Positions 1 through 6,791 are shown, counted from the first letter of the stretch. The stretch is DNA of 42,061 nt from Oscillibacter sp. (GCF_028693505.1 NZ_JAQUVF010000021.1:1-42061); one strand, 5' to 3'. Numbers and translations: made by a program. The notes: generated by a model not told the origin, from the sequence alone.

Positions 1-79
1 AATATACACAAAAGCACATCCTTTTTGTCACAAAAGGAAACCTTTTTACGTGGAGATTCCGGAAGATAAAACCGCTTGA

Positions 80-122
80 AAAAACAAAAATTCCTTGAAG
101 CCAAATGACTTCAAGGAATTTT
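80..122 (-). terminator. Rho-independent terminator of tRNA-Arg
   Basis: Read on the minus strand, a 14-bp perfect stem (arms 109-122 and 87-100, 8-nt loop) starts at the CCA end of the tRNA and is followed by a T-rich run (about 80-86). The stem shares its first bases with the CCA end, so the tRNA is a monocistronic unit. Confidence 0.85.
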
Positions 123-198
123 GGTACGCCGTGAGGGATTCGAACCCCCGGCCTTCTGGTCCGTAGCCAGACGCTCTATCCAGCTGAGCTAACGGCGC
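122..198 (-). tRNA. tRNA-Arg (anticodon ACG)
   Basis: This 77-nt gene folds as a cloverleaf on the minus strand. The acceptor arms are GCGCCGT and ACGGCGT (one G-U pair), followed by discriminator A and an encoded CCA at 122-124. The D arm carries TAGCTC...GAGC. The anticodon stem TCTGG/CCAGA holds loop CTACGGA, giving anticodon ACG (arginine CGN codons). The T loop is GTTCGAATC. tRNA genes are common phage and ICE integration sites. The foreign block begins on the 5' (upstream) side of this tRNA, however, which is not the usual 3'-end arrangement. Confidence 0.97.
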
Positions 199-220
199 AT
201 GTCTCACAGACAGCTTAGTT

Positions 221-249
221 ATAATAGCACACTCATTTTCGAAATGCAA
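221..249 (-). promoter_or_regulatory. Sigma-A promoter of tRNA-Arg
   Basis: On the minus strand a -35 TTGCAT (244-249) and a -10 TATTAT (221-226) are separated by exactly 17 nt. Transcription would start some 15 nt before the mature tRNA 5' end. The promoter lies just outside the left 15-bp repeat of the foreign block, so the insertion did not break the tRNA unit. Confidence 0.75.
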
Positions 250-260
250 GAGTTTTTTTC

Positions 261-275
261 TCTTTCTTTTCTTTT
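261..275. repeat. Left copy of 15-bp direct repeat flanking the foreign block
   Basis: TCTTTCTTTTCTTTT occurs here and again at 6621-6635, at the two ends of the phage-like segment. It could be an attachment-site core or a recombination scar. It is low-complexity pyrimidine sequence, so a chance match is possible. Confidence 0.4.
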
Positions 276-291
276 GGCAGGAACTAATATT

Positions 292-337
292 AGATTGTGC
301 AAAGGTCATAGACCGACGCACAGTCTTATTTTTTTAT
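292..337 (+). terminator. Hairpin terminator or attenuator upstream of the first phage gene
   Basis: Arms 292-300 and 318-326 (AGATTGTGC / GCACAGTCT, one G-U pair) enclose a small inner hairpin GGTC-ATA-GACC, and a TATTTTTTTA tract follows. It may end a short transcript entering from the left or attenuate the phage operon. The octamer ACCGACGC occurs in the hairpin (312-319) and again at 341-348, as operator half-sites might. Confidence 0.5.
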
Positions 338-365
338 CTAAACCGACGCGAAAGAAGGTGAAACA

Positions 366-629
366 GTGGAAAGGCAGTTCAGAACGATCGAGTTCGAGGA
401 CCGGAAGACGATCGCTTCCATGTATGAAGGCGGCGTCAGAACGGCCGACATAGCCGACCAGATCGGCGTGTCGCGATCTACGGTCTACACGGAATTGAAA
501 CGCGGACAGGACGGCGTCACCCTGGACAAGAACCTTCGGTTCAAATACGACCCCGTTCTGGCCCAGAAGCGAGTCCGGGAAGGACTTCGAAGACGCGGAA
601 GAAAGAAGGAGGAAAACCGAAATGTCTGA
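366..629 (+). CDS. Phage HTH_38 DNA-binding protein
   Basis: This 87-residue basic protein has a helix-turn-helix at about residues 15-45 (EFEDRKTIASMYEGG, then IADQIGVSRSTVYTELKRG). That matches the HTH_38 domain found at the N-terminus of IS30 transposases and in small free-standing phage proteins. The C-terminus is Arg/Lys-rich. The start is GTG at 366, preceded by GAAGGTG. It overlaps the next gene by 8 nt, so the two are co-translated. There is no catalytic domain, so a phage regulator is more likely than a transposase stub. The HTH resembles the one in the transposase at the far end of the block, but the sequences are clearly different. Confidence 0.7.
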   Translation: MERQFRTIEFEDRKTIASMYEGGVRTADIADQIGVSRSTVYTELKRGQDGVTLDKNLRFKYDPVLAQKRVREGLRRRGRKKEENRNV

Positions 630-804
630 TACTTGCGGACGTTGTGGCCGGCGTCTTAAAAATCCGGCCTACATAGAAATCGGCTTCGGCCGCACCTGTG
701 CCGCGAAAATGGGGATCGCCCTTCCTTCGAAGCGAAAGCCGAAGGACAAGCCCGACCGCCAGGATCACGACCAGGAACCCGCGCCGGCCGCCGAAGGGCG
801 GTGA
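622..804 (+). CDS. DUF6011-type phage zinc-ribbon-like protein
   Basis: This 60-residue protein begins with CGRCGRRL and continues through NPAYIEIGFGRTCAAKMG, the pattern of the DUF6011 family common in phage early regions. Three cysteines (CxxC and one in RTCAAK) could bind zinc. The C-terminal third is charged and probably disordered (Lys/Asp/Pro-rich). The ATG is preceded by AGGAGG at about 608. The stop overlaps the following GTG start (GTGA). Function is unknown. Confidence 0.7.
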   Translation: MSDTCGRCGRRLKNPAYIEIGFGRTCAAKMGIALPSKRKPKDKPDRQDHDQEPAPAAEGR

Positions 805-1139
805 CGGCCGTGAAGTGGGACATCACCACCCAGGAACGGAACAACCTTGTCGAAGCGCACCTGGGCGCGATCTGGTGGACTATCAATAAGAATCGACGCC
901 TGATCAGCGCCGCCGGACTGGACGACGAAGACGTCTTTCAACAGTTGGCGATCCGCATGATCCGCGCCTTCGCCTTCATGGGCCTGTGGGTCTTGTTTTC
1001 CTGGCTGGCTGGTGCTTTTGATCCTACACCAGAAAGGAGGGACCCGCGTGAAGTATCGCCCGAAGACACTGACGCCCGTTCAAGTCGGACAGGTCGTGAA
1101 GGCCCTGATCCTTATGGGCGCGCAAAAAGTCACCGTTGA
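801..1139 (+). pseudogene. Truncated sigma-70-like phage protein with a foreign tail
   Basis: Residues 1-56 resemble region 2 of small phage sigma factors (NNLVEAHLGAIWW..., then LDDEDVFQQLAIRMIRA). The homology breaks near nt 965-975 and the reading frame runs into hydrophobic sequence (FMGLWVLFSWLAGAF) and then unrelated sequence overlapping the next gene by 92 nt. Another frame across the junction reads as the end of a small membrane protein stopping near 1022, which suggests that a deletion joined two genes out of frame. The start is GTG 801 (overlapping the upstream TGA) or GTG 810. A functional sigma factor is unlikely without regions 3-4. Confidence 0.6.
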
Positions 1140-1206
1140 AGAAGTAGAAAAGGACCGTTTCGTCGTCACCACAACAACCGAAACGGCCCATTCAAAAAAG
1201 GTTTAA
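1048..1206 (+). CDS. Small phage protein of unknown function
   Basis: This 52-residue protein starts at GTG 1048 with a strong AGGAGG 8 nt upstream (about 1035). An upstream in-frame ATG at 1012 is less likely because it would place the ribosome site inside the gene. The sequence (TPVQVGQVVKALILMGAQKVTVEEV..., then DRFVVTTTTE) looks like a small alpha/beta fold with a basic tail. I recognise no family. Confidence 0.55.
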   Translation: MKYRPKTLTPVQVGQVVKALILMGAQKVTVEEVEKDRFVVTTTTETAHSKKV

Positions 1207-1238
1207 CTGCATTATAGCAGAGAAAGGAACGGTTTTCA

Positions 1239-1490
1239 ATGCCGAATCTTAATTTCTATGACACCGACGCCGTGAAGGCGTTCGTCCTGAATATCCTGAT
1301 CGAAAACGAAGAACTTCGTTCTTCTATTGAGTTTGAGCGCCGCCAGTCGAACGTCTGGTTCAAGGACTACACGACACAGAAGGAGCGCGCCGAAGCCGCC
1401 GAAGCGAAGATCGCCGCCCTGGAAAAGACGGCTGACGACCTGGCCGCCGAGCGGGACGGCGCCCTGGCGGAAGGGGGCGCTGACCAGTGA
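1239..1490 (+). CDS. Small coiled-coil phage protein
   Basis: This 83-residue protein has a long predicted helix. Residues 20-75 are rich in Glu, Ala and Lys (ENEELRSSIEFERRQ..., AEAAEAKIAALEKTADDLAAERD). The ATG is preceded by AGAAAGGAACGG. The stop TGA overlaps the GTG start of the next gene (GTGA), so the two are translationally coupled. In phages, genes of this type sit next to recombination nucleases. The specific role is unknown. Confidence 0.6.
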   Translation: MPNLNFYDTDAVKAFVLNILIENEELRSSIEFERRQSNVWFKDYTTQKERAEAAEAKIAALEKTADDLAAERDGALAEGGADQ

Positions 1491-2830
1491 AGATCACAAA
1501 TGCCCTGTCCCTTCCGGCCCCCTTCGTCAGCCTGGCCGAAGGCGACGAATACCCTGTCGCCGCGAATGAATACCGCGTCACGTCCCTTCTGAAAGGAACC
1601 CGCGAAACAATCCTGGAACGCCGCCACGGCGCCGAGATCACCCGCGACGTTTCCGATATGGTCTGGCTTCTGTTCGGGACCGCCGTTCATGGAATCCTGG
1701 AACAGCACCAGGAAGGCGGGTCCCAGTTGAAGGAAGAACGGATCAAGGTCCCGTTTGAAGAATATGTCCTGTCCGGAAAGTTCGACCTGTACGACGACGA
1801 AACGAAGATCGTCACCGACTACAAGACCGCTTCCGTGTGGAAGATCATCTTCGGCGACTTCTCCGACTGGCGCCGCCAGACCTTGATCTATTCCTGGATC
1901 GACGGAGAGGACAGCGACAACGTCCTTCCGCCCTGTTCTTTCCTGGAAACCGCGTCCGTAGAGGACGAAGGCGACAGCCTGTGCGACTATGTCCTGGAAC
2001 CGCTTCTGTCGAAGACATTCATATATGACAACTACGCGAGCCAGAAAGGCAAAGGGACACACTTCGGCCTGGACCGCCTGAAAGTGTTCATGCAAAGATA
2101 TTACCGGCAGTTCGGGGCGGACGGCTGGGTCTTGAAGTGTGATATTACGAAATACTTTTACCGGATAAATCATGGCGTTTTGAAGACACAGCTTCGGCGG
2201 CTGATCACCGATCCCGACGTCTTGTGGCTTCTGGATATGATCGTCGATTCCACGGAAGGAACAGGAATCCCGATCGGGAACCACACTTCACAATGGTTCG
2301 CGGTCCTGTACCTGTCCGGCCTGGATCACATGATCAAGGAACGCCTTGGAATCAAGCTATACGGCCGTTATATGGACGACTTCTATTTGATTCACCCAGA
2401 CAAGGACTATTTGATCTATTGTCTGGACGAAATCAAAAAGTTCCTGGTCCCGCTGGGCCTGGAACTGAACCACAAAACGGCCATTTTTCCGCTATCCCAG
2501 GGAATCGACTTCCTGGGATTCCGAACCTACATGACGGACAGCGGAAAAGTTGTCCGCAAGATACGCCGCGACAGCAAAAACCGGATCAGGCGGAAACTGA
2601 AAAAGTTCCGTCACCTTCTGGACGAAGGCCAGATCACCTTCGAAACAGTGGTCCAGTCTTATTCTTCATTGACAGGCCACGCTGAACACGGAAACAGTCA
2701 CCACCTGATCAGGCAGACGGACGAACTGTTCTACACCCTGTTCAAAAAAGAAATGGAGGAATACCATGCCGAAACTAATGTCGACGTTACCCGTTGGCGC
2801 GGTCGTGAAGTCGGTCAACACGAAGTATAA
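1487..2830 (+). CDS. PD-(D/E)XK nuclease :: reverse transcriptase chimera
   Basis: Residues 1-140 are the N-terminal part of a phage RecB/Cas4-like nuclease: FGTAVHGILE with His68, LSGKFD with Asp100, and TDYKTAS with Asp111 and Lys113. Residues from about 160 are a reverse transcriptase of the DGR-like type: FIYDNYASQKGKGTH, motif LKCDITKYF (Asp219), IPIGNHTSQ (264-269), YMDD (295-298) and IDFLGFRTY. The RT lacks its first 70-90 residues (finger region), and the nuclease lacks its C-terminus. The junction lies near nt 1900-1980. The GTG start is coupled to the upstream stop. The 3' end overlaps the next gene by 65 nt. All catalytic RT residues remain, but activity is doubtful without the N-terminus. 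A deletion fusion seems likelier than a designed two-domain enzyme. Confidence 0.8.
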   Translation: MKITNALSLPAPFVSLAEGDEYPVAANEYRVTSLLKGTRETILERRHGAEITRDVSDMVWLLFGTAVHGILEQHQEGGSQLKEERIKVPFEEYVLSGKFDLYDDETKIVTDYKTASVWKIIFGDFSDWRRQTLIYSWIDGEDSDNVLPPCSFLETASVEDEGDSLCDYVLEPLLSKTFIYDNYASQKGKGTHFGLDRLKVFMQRYYRQFGADGWVLKCDITKYFYRINHGVLKTQLRRLITDPDVLWLLDMIVDSTEGTGIPIGNHTSQWFAVLYLSGLDHMIKERLGIKLYGRYMDDFYLIHPDKDYLIYCLDEIKKFLVPLGLELNHKTAIFPLSQGIDFLGFRTYMTDSGKVVRKIRRDSKNRIRRKLKKFRHLLDEGQITFETVVQSYSSLTGHAEHGNSHHLIRQTDELFYTLFKKEMEEYHAETNVDVTRWRGREVGQHEV

Positions 2831-4472
2831 CGGCGCCGCGATCCGCTTCATAGTGGGACACCAGGCGTCCGACCGCGTGAAACTGGTCACAGAACGGATC
2901 ATCACCATGAAACCCTTCGACGCGAAGGAGTCTTCCAACCCAAACAGTAGCCGCGCCAGTTACGGAAATAACCGTTATAGCCAGTCCAATATTGATCAAT
3001 GGCTTAATAGCGCGGCCGCCGCCGGCGGCTGGTATTCGGCGCGCCATTCCTACGACGCCCCGCCTTCAAGCGCGAACGTCTGGTCCAACTATAACGAATA
3101 CGATCAGGAAGCCGGATTCCTGTTGTATTTCGAAGCGAACTTCCGGAACGCCCTTCTGGACGACACAATCACGATCGCGAAAAACACCGTCACCGACGGC
3201 GGCGGGTCCGAAACGATCACGCGGAAGGTCCGCCTTCTGACCGAAACCGAAGTCGGCCTGGGCAACGAAAACGGGATCGCCGAAGGGACCGTCTGGTCCT
3301 ACTTCAACAGCGTCGCCAGGCGCCAGGCATACCCGACCGCCGAAGCGGTCAGCCAGTCCGAATATAAGGAGTCCGGTCTGAACGCTTCCGCCTACTGGTA
3401 TTACTGGCTGGCAACCCCGAACGCCGGCAGCGCGAACGACGCGCGGTTTGTCACTTCGGACGGCAGTTTGGGCTACTACAACGCCTGGCACGGCTACTAT
3501 GGCGTTCGGCCGGCTTTGTTTTTGGCCCCTGGTACTCTTGTATCTGATACAGCGGACACCGACGGAGCCTATATCATTCAGTGGAATCAGCCGCCCACAA
3601 CCCCGACAAACATTTCCCACGGAACCCCGCGCGCCGGTCAGCCCTTGGCGATCACGACCGGCGGGTCCACCGATCCGGAAGGAAACGCGATCAGTTACGT
3701 CTGGGAACGGCGCGTCGATTCTGGCGCCTATGTCCAATTAGGGATCACCACGGCGAAGACGATCACCGACACCGTTCCCACGTCTGGAACGAACTATCAG
3801 GTCCGCGTGAAGGCCGTCGACGCCAACGGCGCCGAATCTGCCTATAAAACCGGCAACGCCACGGCCATTTCCTACAACACGAACCCCGTGATCAGCGGGA
3901 CCGACCAGAACGTCGGCGCGAAGACCGCGCCGTTCACCTACAATTACACGATCACGGACGGCGAAGCCGCTTCCCAGACCTTGACCGTCACGGAAACCCT
4001 GACCAATGGTTCCGAAACGATCACCCTTCGGACGTTCACGGCCACAAGCGGCACACAGAACACGGCGAACCTGACCGACGCCTGGCTTCGCCTTCTGGCC
4101 GGAAGCCATGTTTTGAAAATCTTCGTCACAGACGGTGCCGGCGGAAGCGCGACGCGACAGATCACATTCAGCCGCACCGTGACCAGGATCGCATCTTCTC
4201 GCGCGATCACCACCGACGCAAAGGTGACGAAGTGTTTCATTTCCCTTTACCCGTCCGACCGGCCGGCCGACGCGACGCTTCACTGTGAGGTCACGAACAA
4301 CCCGTTCGACACGACCCCCGTCTGGGAGGACATCACAAGCAAGATCGGGAAGTTCGTCCACACCTTCGCAAATACCACCGTCGCCAGCACTTACGGACTG
4401 GCCTATCGCTTCTATATCACGAAGGGGACCCAGACGATCGAAGTGGTCCAGGCGACGATCCGCTTCGCATAA
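2766..4472 (+). CDS. DUF6273-Fn3 tail-type protein, DGR target
   Basis: This 568-residue protein has a DUF6273-like domain (about 1-258), which is a C-type-lectin/FGE-like display fold. It ends in WLATPNAGSANDARFVTSDG, then GVRPALFLAPG. Two Ig/Fn3-like domains follow (about 275-365 and 370-470), then a beta-rich tail to 568. This is the architecture of phage receptor-binding or displayed proteins diversified by DGRs. The ATG follows GGAGG by 6 nt inside the end of the RT gene. It has no signal peptide or transmembrane segment, which fits a virion protein. The downstream small proteins and endolysin place it in a tail-lysis module. It looks full length. Confidence 0.8.
   Translation: MPKLMSTLPVGAVVKSVNTKYNGAAIRFIVGHQASDRVKLVTERIITMKPFDAKESSNPNSSRASYGNNRYSQSNIDQWLNSAAAAGGWYSARHSYDAPPSSANVWSNYNEYDQEAGFLLYFEANFRNALLDDTITIAKNTVTDGGGSETITRKVRLLTETEVGLGNENGIAEGTVWSYFNSVARRQAYPTAEAVSQSEYKESGLNASAYWYYWLATPNAGSANDARFVTSDGSLGYYNAWHGYYGVRPALFLAPGTLVSDTADTDGAYIIQWNQPPTTPTNISHGTPRAGQPLAITTGGSTDPEGNAISYVWERRVDSGAYVQLGITTAKTITDTVPTSGTNYQVRVKAVDANGAESAYKTGNATAISYNTNPVISGTDQNVGAKTAPFTYNYTITDGEAASQTLTVTETLTNGSETITLRTFTATSGTQNTANLTDAWLRLLAGSHVLKIFVTDGAGGSATRQITFSRTVTRIASSRAITTDAKVTKCFISLYPSDRPADATLHCEVTNNPFDTTPVWEDITSKIGKFVHTFANTTVASTYGLAYRFYITKGTQTIEVVQATIRFA
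3393..3530 (+). other. Putative DGR variable region (VR)
   Basis: Residues about 210-255 of the DUF6273 protein. Many codons are of the form NNY at sites that are Asn in undiversified relatives (TAC, TAT, GAC, AGC, CAC, GGC), as adenine mutagenesis of AAC/AAT template codons would give. Codon use changes sharply from about 3445 to 3550 (TTT, ACT, AGT, TTG, CCT, GTA), unlike the rest of the gene, as if this stretch were copied from a noncoding template. I found no matching template repeat in the window. Confidence 0.6.
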
Positions 4473-4484
4473 GGAGGAATTAAG

Positions 4485-4637
4485 ATGTTTGATCCGGAAA
4501 AATGTGACCATGTTCCAATGAACCAGAAGACGGAGCCGGAACGGATAATTGAACAGCTTCGGGAAGAAAACGAACTTCTGAAAGGCTGTATCATGGAAAT
4601 CTGCGACGTCGTCTTCTCCAATCAGGAAGGGGTGTAA
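4485..4637 (+). CDS. Small phage protein with a coiled-coil segment
   Basis: This 50-residue protein starts at ATG 4485 behind AAGGAGGAATTAAG. Residues 18-35 form a charged helix (PERIIEQLREENELLKG). The second half has two cysteines (KGCIMEICD). It lies 12 nt after the tail-type gene and 2 nt before the next gene, so it belongs to the late operon. Small proteins here in Firmicutes phages often lie between tail fibre and holin genes. No family recognised. Confidence 0.6.
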   Translation: MFDPEKCDHVPMNQKTEPERIIEQLREENELLKGCIMEICDVVFSNQEGV

Positions 4638-4639
4638 CA

Positions 4640-4771
4640 ATGTCGAAACTGGTTCAGCTATACGTCGACGAAGTCAAAAAAGGAATGAGCCTTGAAGACG
4701 TTCCTTCCGGACTTCGCGCAAAGGTCGAAGCCGCCCTGGCGGCCGACAAAGAGGAAAACGGGGTGGTCTAA
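4640..4771 (+). CDS. CD1375-like small phage protein
   Basis: This 43-residue protein has the pattern YVDEVKKGMSLEDVPSGLRAKVEAAL. It resembles the CD1375/XkdX-like proteins that follow tail genes in Firmicutes phages: a short beta strand, then a LEDVP-type turn and a helix. The start is ATG 4640, 2 nt after the previous stop, so translation is probably coupled. The role in tail assembly or lysis is unknown. Confidence 0.6.
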   Translation: MSKLVQLYVDEVKKGMSLEDVPSGLRAKVEAALAADKEENGVV

Positions 4772-4831
4772 ATGCGGACCACCGTTTTCATAATTCTCAC
4801 AAGGATTTTATTCGGAAAGGAGTGTGTGGAA

Positions 4832-4957
4832 ATGCTTGTTCGTCTTTATGCTGGCGAAGTGATCATGGAAAAGATCACCGTCAACGAAGTTCCGGCTGGC
4901 CTTCGCCCCCGCGTCACCGCGTACCTGGTCGACATGGGATATATGGACGCCCAGTAA
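4832..4957 (+). CDS. Second CD1375-like small phage protein
   Basis: This 41-residue protein repeats the layout of its upstream neighbour: MLVRLYAGEVIMEKITVNEVPAGLRPRVTAYL, split by a NEVPAGLR turn that parallels the DVPSGLR turn there. The start is ATG 4832 with AAAGGAG (about 4816-4822) upstream. An in-frame ATG at 4772 would add a hydrophobic leader that is probably not real. The pair may be an old duplication. A terminator follows at once. Confidence 0.6.
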   Translation: MLVRLYAGEVIMEKITVNEVPAGLRPRVTAYLVDMGYMDAQ

Positions 4958-4965
4958 TCGGAATG

Positions 4966-4996
4966 CGGCCCCTGGAAACGGGGGCCGTCATTTTTT
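4966..4996 (+). terminator. Rho-independent terminator after the small phage genes
   Basis: A GC stem CGGCCCC/GGGGCCG (4966-4972 and 4981-4987) with an 8-nt loop is followed by a T-rich tract (TCATTTTTT). It separates the tail-gene transcript from the lysin-transposase ORF, which then needs its own promoter or read-through. Confidence 0.75.
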
Positions 4997-5020
4997 ATGC
5001 ACAGAAGGGAGCAAAGAGGA

Positions 5021-6577
5021 ATGATTAAAAGTAAGGACTTCGTCGACAAGCTGAAAGACGTCGCGAAGAATCACAAAACCCTGTATGTCATGGGGTGCTT
5101 CGGCGCGCCCTTGACCGGCGCGAACGTGACCCGCTACTGTACGAACCACACCTATAACAAGCAGAGCGCCAGAACTGCCATGATCAAGGCGGCCGCCGAT
5201 CAGGCCCCACCCGTCTTCGGCTTTGACTGTGTCTGTTTGATCAAGGGCGTCCTGTGGGGCTGGGCCGGCGTCGCTTCCCGCACCTACGGCGGCGCCGGAT
5301 ATGCTGTGAACGGCGTTCCTGACATCGGGGCGAACGAAATGATCACGAAATGTCAGGGCGGCGGATCGACGGCCGGCTGGGCCGACATGGTTCCTGGCGA
5401 AGTCGTCTGGCTTGAAGGCCACATCGGCGTCTATATCGGTGACGGCCTGGCCGTTGAGTGTTCCCCAAAGTGGGAAAACAAGGTCCAGATCACAGCCGTC
5501 GCGAATATCGGTCAAAAGGCGGGATATAACGCCCGAAAGTGGACAAAACACGGCCGCCTTCCCTGGAACGACCGCCTTCGGATCGAATCTTTCCTGAAAT
5601 GCGGGAAGTCCGTCCAGGAAATCGCGGACGAAATCGGGGTCCACCGGAACACGATCTATAACGAGATCAAGAGGGGCCAGACCGTCCAGCGGACGTCGGA
5701 CCTGATCGACCGCGAAGTCTACTGCGCCGACACGGCCGAACGGAAGTATAGGATCAATCTTTCTGCGAAGGGTCCGGCCTTGAAGATCGGCGCCGACTGG
5801 CGCCTGGCCGACCACATCGAACAGCGGATCGTCGAACAGGGATATTCACCGGCGGCCGTACTGGGAGAGATCAAGGAACAGGGCCTTCACTTTGAAACGT
5901 CGATCTGTGAAGCGACGCTGTATTCCTATATCAAGAAAGGAATCTTCCTGACGCTGGAAAGTTCCAACCTTCCGAACGGCGGGAAAAAGAAGCGCCGCTA
6001 TAAGCGGGTCCGCAAGGTGGCGGCCAGGCCGGCGGCCGGAACGAGCATTGAAGACCGCCCTGTCGAAATCGAAGACCGCGACGAAGTGGGACACTGGGAA
6101 ATGGACTGTGTCGTCGGAAAGAAGTCGACGAAGAAGACCCTTCTTGTCCTGACTGAACGTAAGTCGCGAAAAGAAATCATCGTTCTTATGAAGGACCACA
6201 CGGCCGAAAGCGTCGTCGCCGCCCTGGACCGTCTTGAACGACGCTATGGATCAATGTTCAGCGAAATCTTTCAAACGATTACAGTTGATAACGGGTCAGA
6301 GTTTGCGGACTGTGCCGGAATGGAAAAGTCCTGTCGCCGGAACGGCAACAGGACAAAGGTATATTATTGTCACCCGTATTCTTCATACGAGCGCGGGACA
6401 AACGAAAATCTGAATAAAATGATCCGCCGCTGGTTCCCAAAGGGGACGGACTTCCGGAAGGTGACAGCGAAGGCCGTCCAGGCTGTCGAAGACTGGATCA
6501 ACGCCTATCCCCGCGAAATACTGGGCTTCCGGACGGCTGACGCCGTGTTCGCCGACGCCCTTCCAGGCATGGCCTGA
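5021..6577 (+). CDS. NlpC-type endolysin :: IS30 transposase chimera
   Basis: Residues 1-178 are a phage cysteine peptidase/amidase: FGFDCVCLIKG with probable catalytic Cys70, PGEVVWLEGHIGVYIG with His134. Residues 180-518 are an almost complete IS30-family transposase: HTH_38 (DRLRIESFLKCGKSVQEIADEIG), then DDE residues Asp362 (EMDCVVG), Asp423 (TVDNGSEF) and Glu462 (RGTNENLNKMIRR). The lysin's wall-binding C-terminus and the first few transposase residues are missing. The join falls in HGRLPWNDRL, where both families have a similar R-L-x-W stretch, so short shared sequence could have guided the fusion. The start is ATG 5021 with AAGGGAG upstream. Each half has its catalytic residues. Confidence 0.8.
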   Translation: MIKSKDFVDKLKDVAKNHKTLYVMGCFGAPLTGANVTRYCTNHTYNKQSARTAMIKAAADQAPPVFGFDCVCLIKGVLWGWAGVASRTYGGAGYAVNGVPDIGANEMITKCQGGGSTAGWADMVPGEVVWLEGHIGVYIGDGLAVECSPKWENKVQITAVANIGQKAGYNARKWTKHGRLPWNDRLRIESFLKCGKSVQEIADEIGVHRNTIYNEIKRGQTVQRTSDLIDREVYCADTAERKYRINLSAKGPALKIGADWRLADHIEQRIVEQGYSPAAVLGEIKEQGLHFETSICEATLYSYIKKGIFLTLESSNLPNGGKKKRRYKRVRKVAARPAAGTSIEDRPVEIEDRDEVGHWEMDCVVGKKSTKKTLLVLTERKSRKEIIVLMKDHTAESVVAALDRLERRYGSMFSEIFQTITVDNGSEFADCAGMEKSCRRNGNRTKVYYCHPYSSYERGTNENLNKMIRRWFPKGTDFRKVTAKAVQAVEDWINAYPREILGFRTADAVFADALPGMA

Positions 6578-6620
6578 AAAGTTTTTTCGCCTTTTTTACA
6601 ATTTAATCTTGACTTTTGCG
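5552..6620 (+). mobile_element. IS30-family insertion sequence, left end lost
   Basis: The transposase coding part begins near 5552 without its own start or visible left inverted repeat, which implies a deletion on that side. The AT-rich tail after the stop (6578-6620) may contain the right end, but no inverted repeat can be matched because the left end is missing. Whether it can still move is doubtful. Confidence 0.5.
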
Positions 6621-6635
6621 TCTTTCTTTTCTTTT
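6621..6635. repeat. Right copy of 15-bp direct repeat flanking the foreign block
   Basis: Exact copy of the 261-275 pyrimidine repeat, 44 nt after the transposase stop codon and before the first host gene. Sequence beyond the 15 matching bases does not align between the two copies. Confidence 0.4.
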
Positions 6636-6727
6636 TGCGATGCCGCAGCGGTGGCGACGGCTATTTTTCCACAGAAGCGGTCGGAATATCAGCGCTTCTG
6701 CCCGAAAAGCAGTTTTTTGAGGAACTC

Positions 6728-6756
6728 TTGTCAATGAAGAAATTCTGTGATACAGT
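6728..6756 (+). promoter_or_regulatory. Sigma-A promoter of the DivIVA-like gene
   Basis: A -35 TTGTCA (6728-6733) and -10 TACAGT (6751-6756) are separated by 17 nt, and the start codon is 35 nt further on. The rest of 6578-6727 is AT-rich then host-like, with no gene. Confidence 0.65.
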
Positions 6757-6791
6757 AAGAAAAATACCGATAGAATAAAGGCGGTGGAAGT

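Larger units (their letters stand above)
261..6635. mobile_element. Collapsed prophage remnant with chimeric genes and a DGR relic
   Basis: All genes from 366 to 6577 point the same way and use codons unlike the flanking host genes (many GAA, GCC, CTT/CTG, CGC and GTC). Their types are phage: HTH_38, DUF6011, sigma-like fragment, PD-(D/E)XK nuclease, reverse transcriptase with a DUF6273 target, CD1375-like small proteins and an NlpC-type endolysin. Early genes abut late tail/lysis genes with no head, packaging or portal genes, and no integrase is visible. That implies a large internal deletion. The ends are placed at a 15-bp direct repeat (261-275 and 6621-6635). The left part may also extend beyond the window on the other side of the tRNA. 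Confidence 0.7.

Noticed and set aside
366-629. IS30 transposase fragment at the left end
   Set aside because: Only the HTH_38 domain is shared with the right-hand transposase, sequences differ, and such free-standing proteins are common in phages.
985-1030. Sequence resembling the 3' edge of the variable region (a possible DGR template repeat)
   Set aside because: The match to 3508-3548 needs gaps and has C/T differences; a real template should differ only at adenines and align without gaps.
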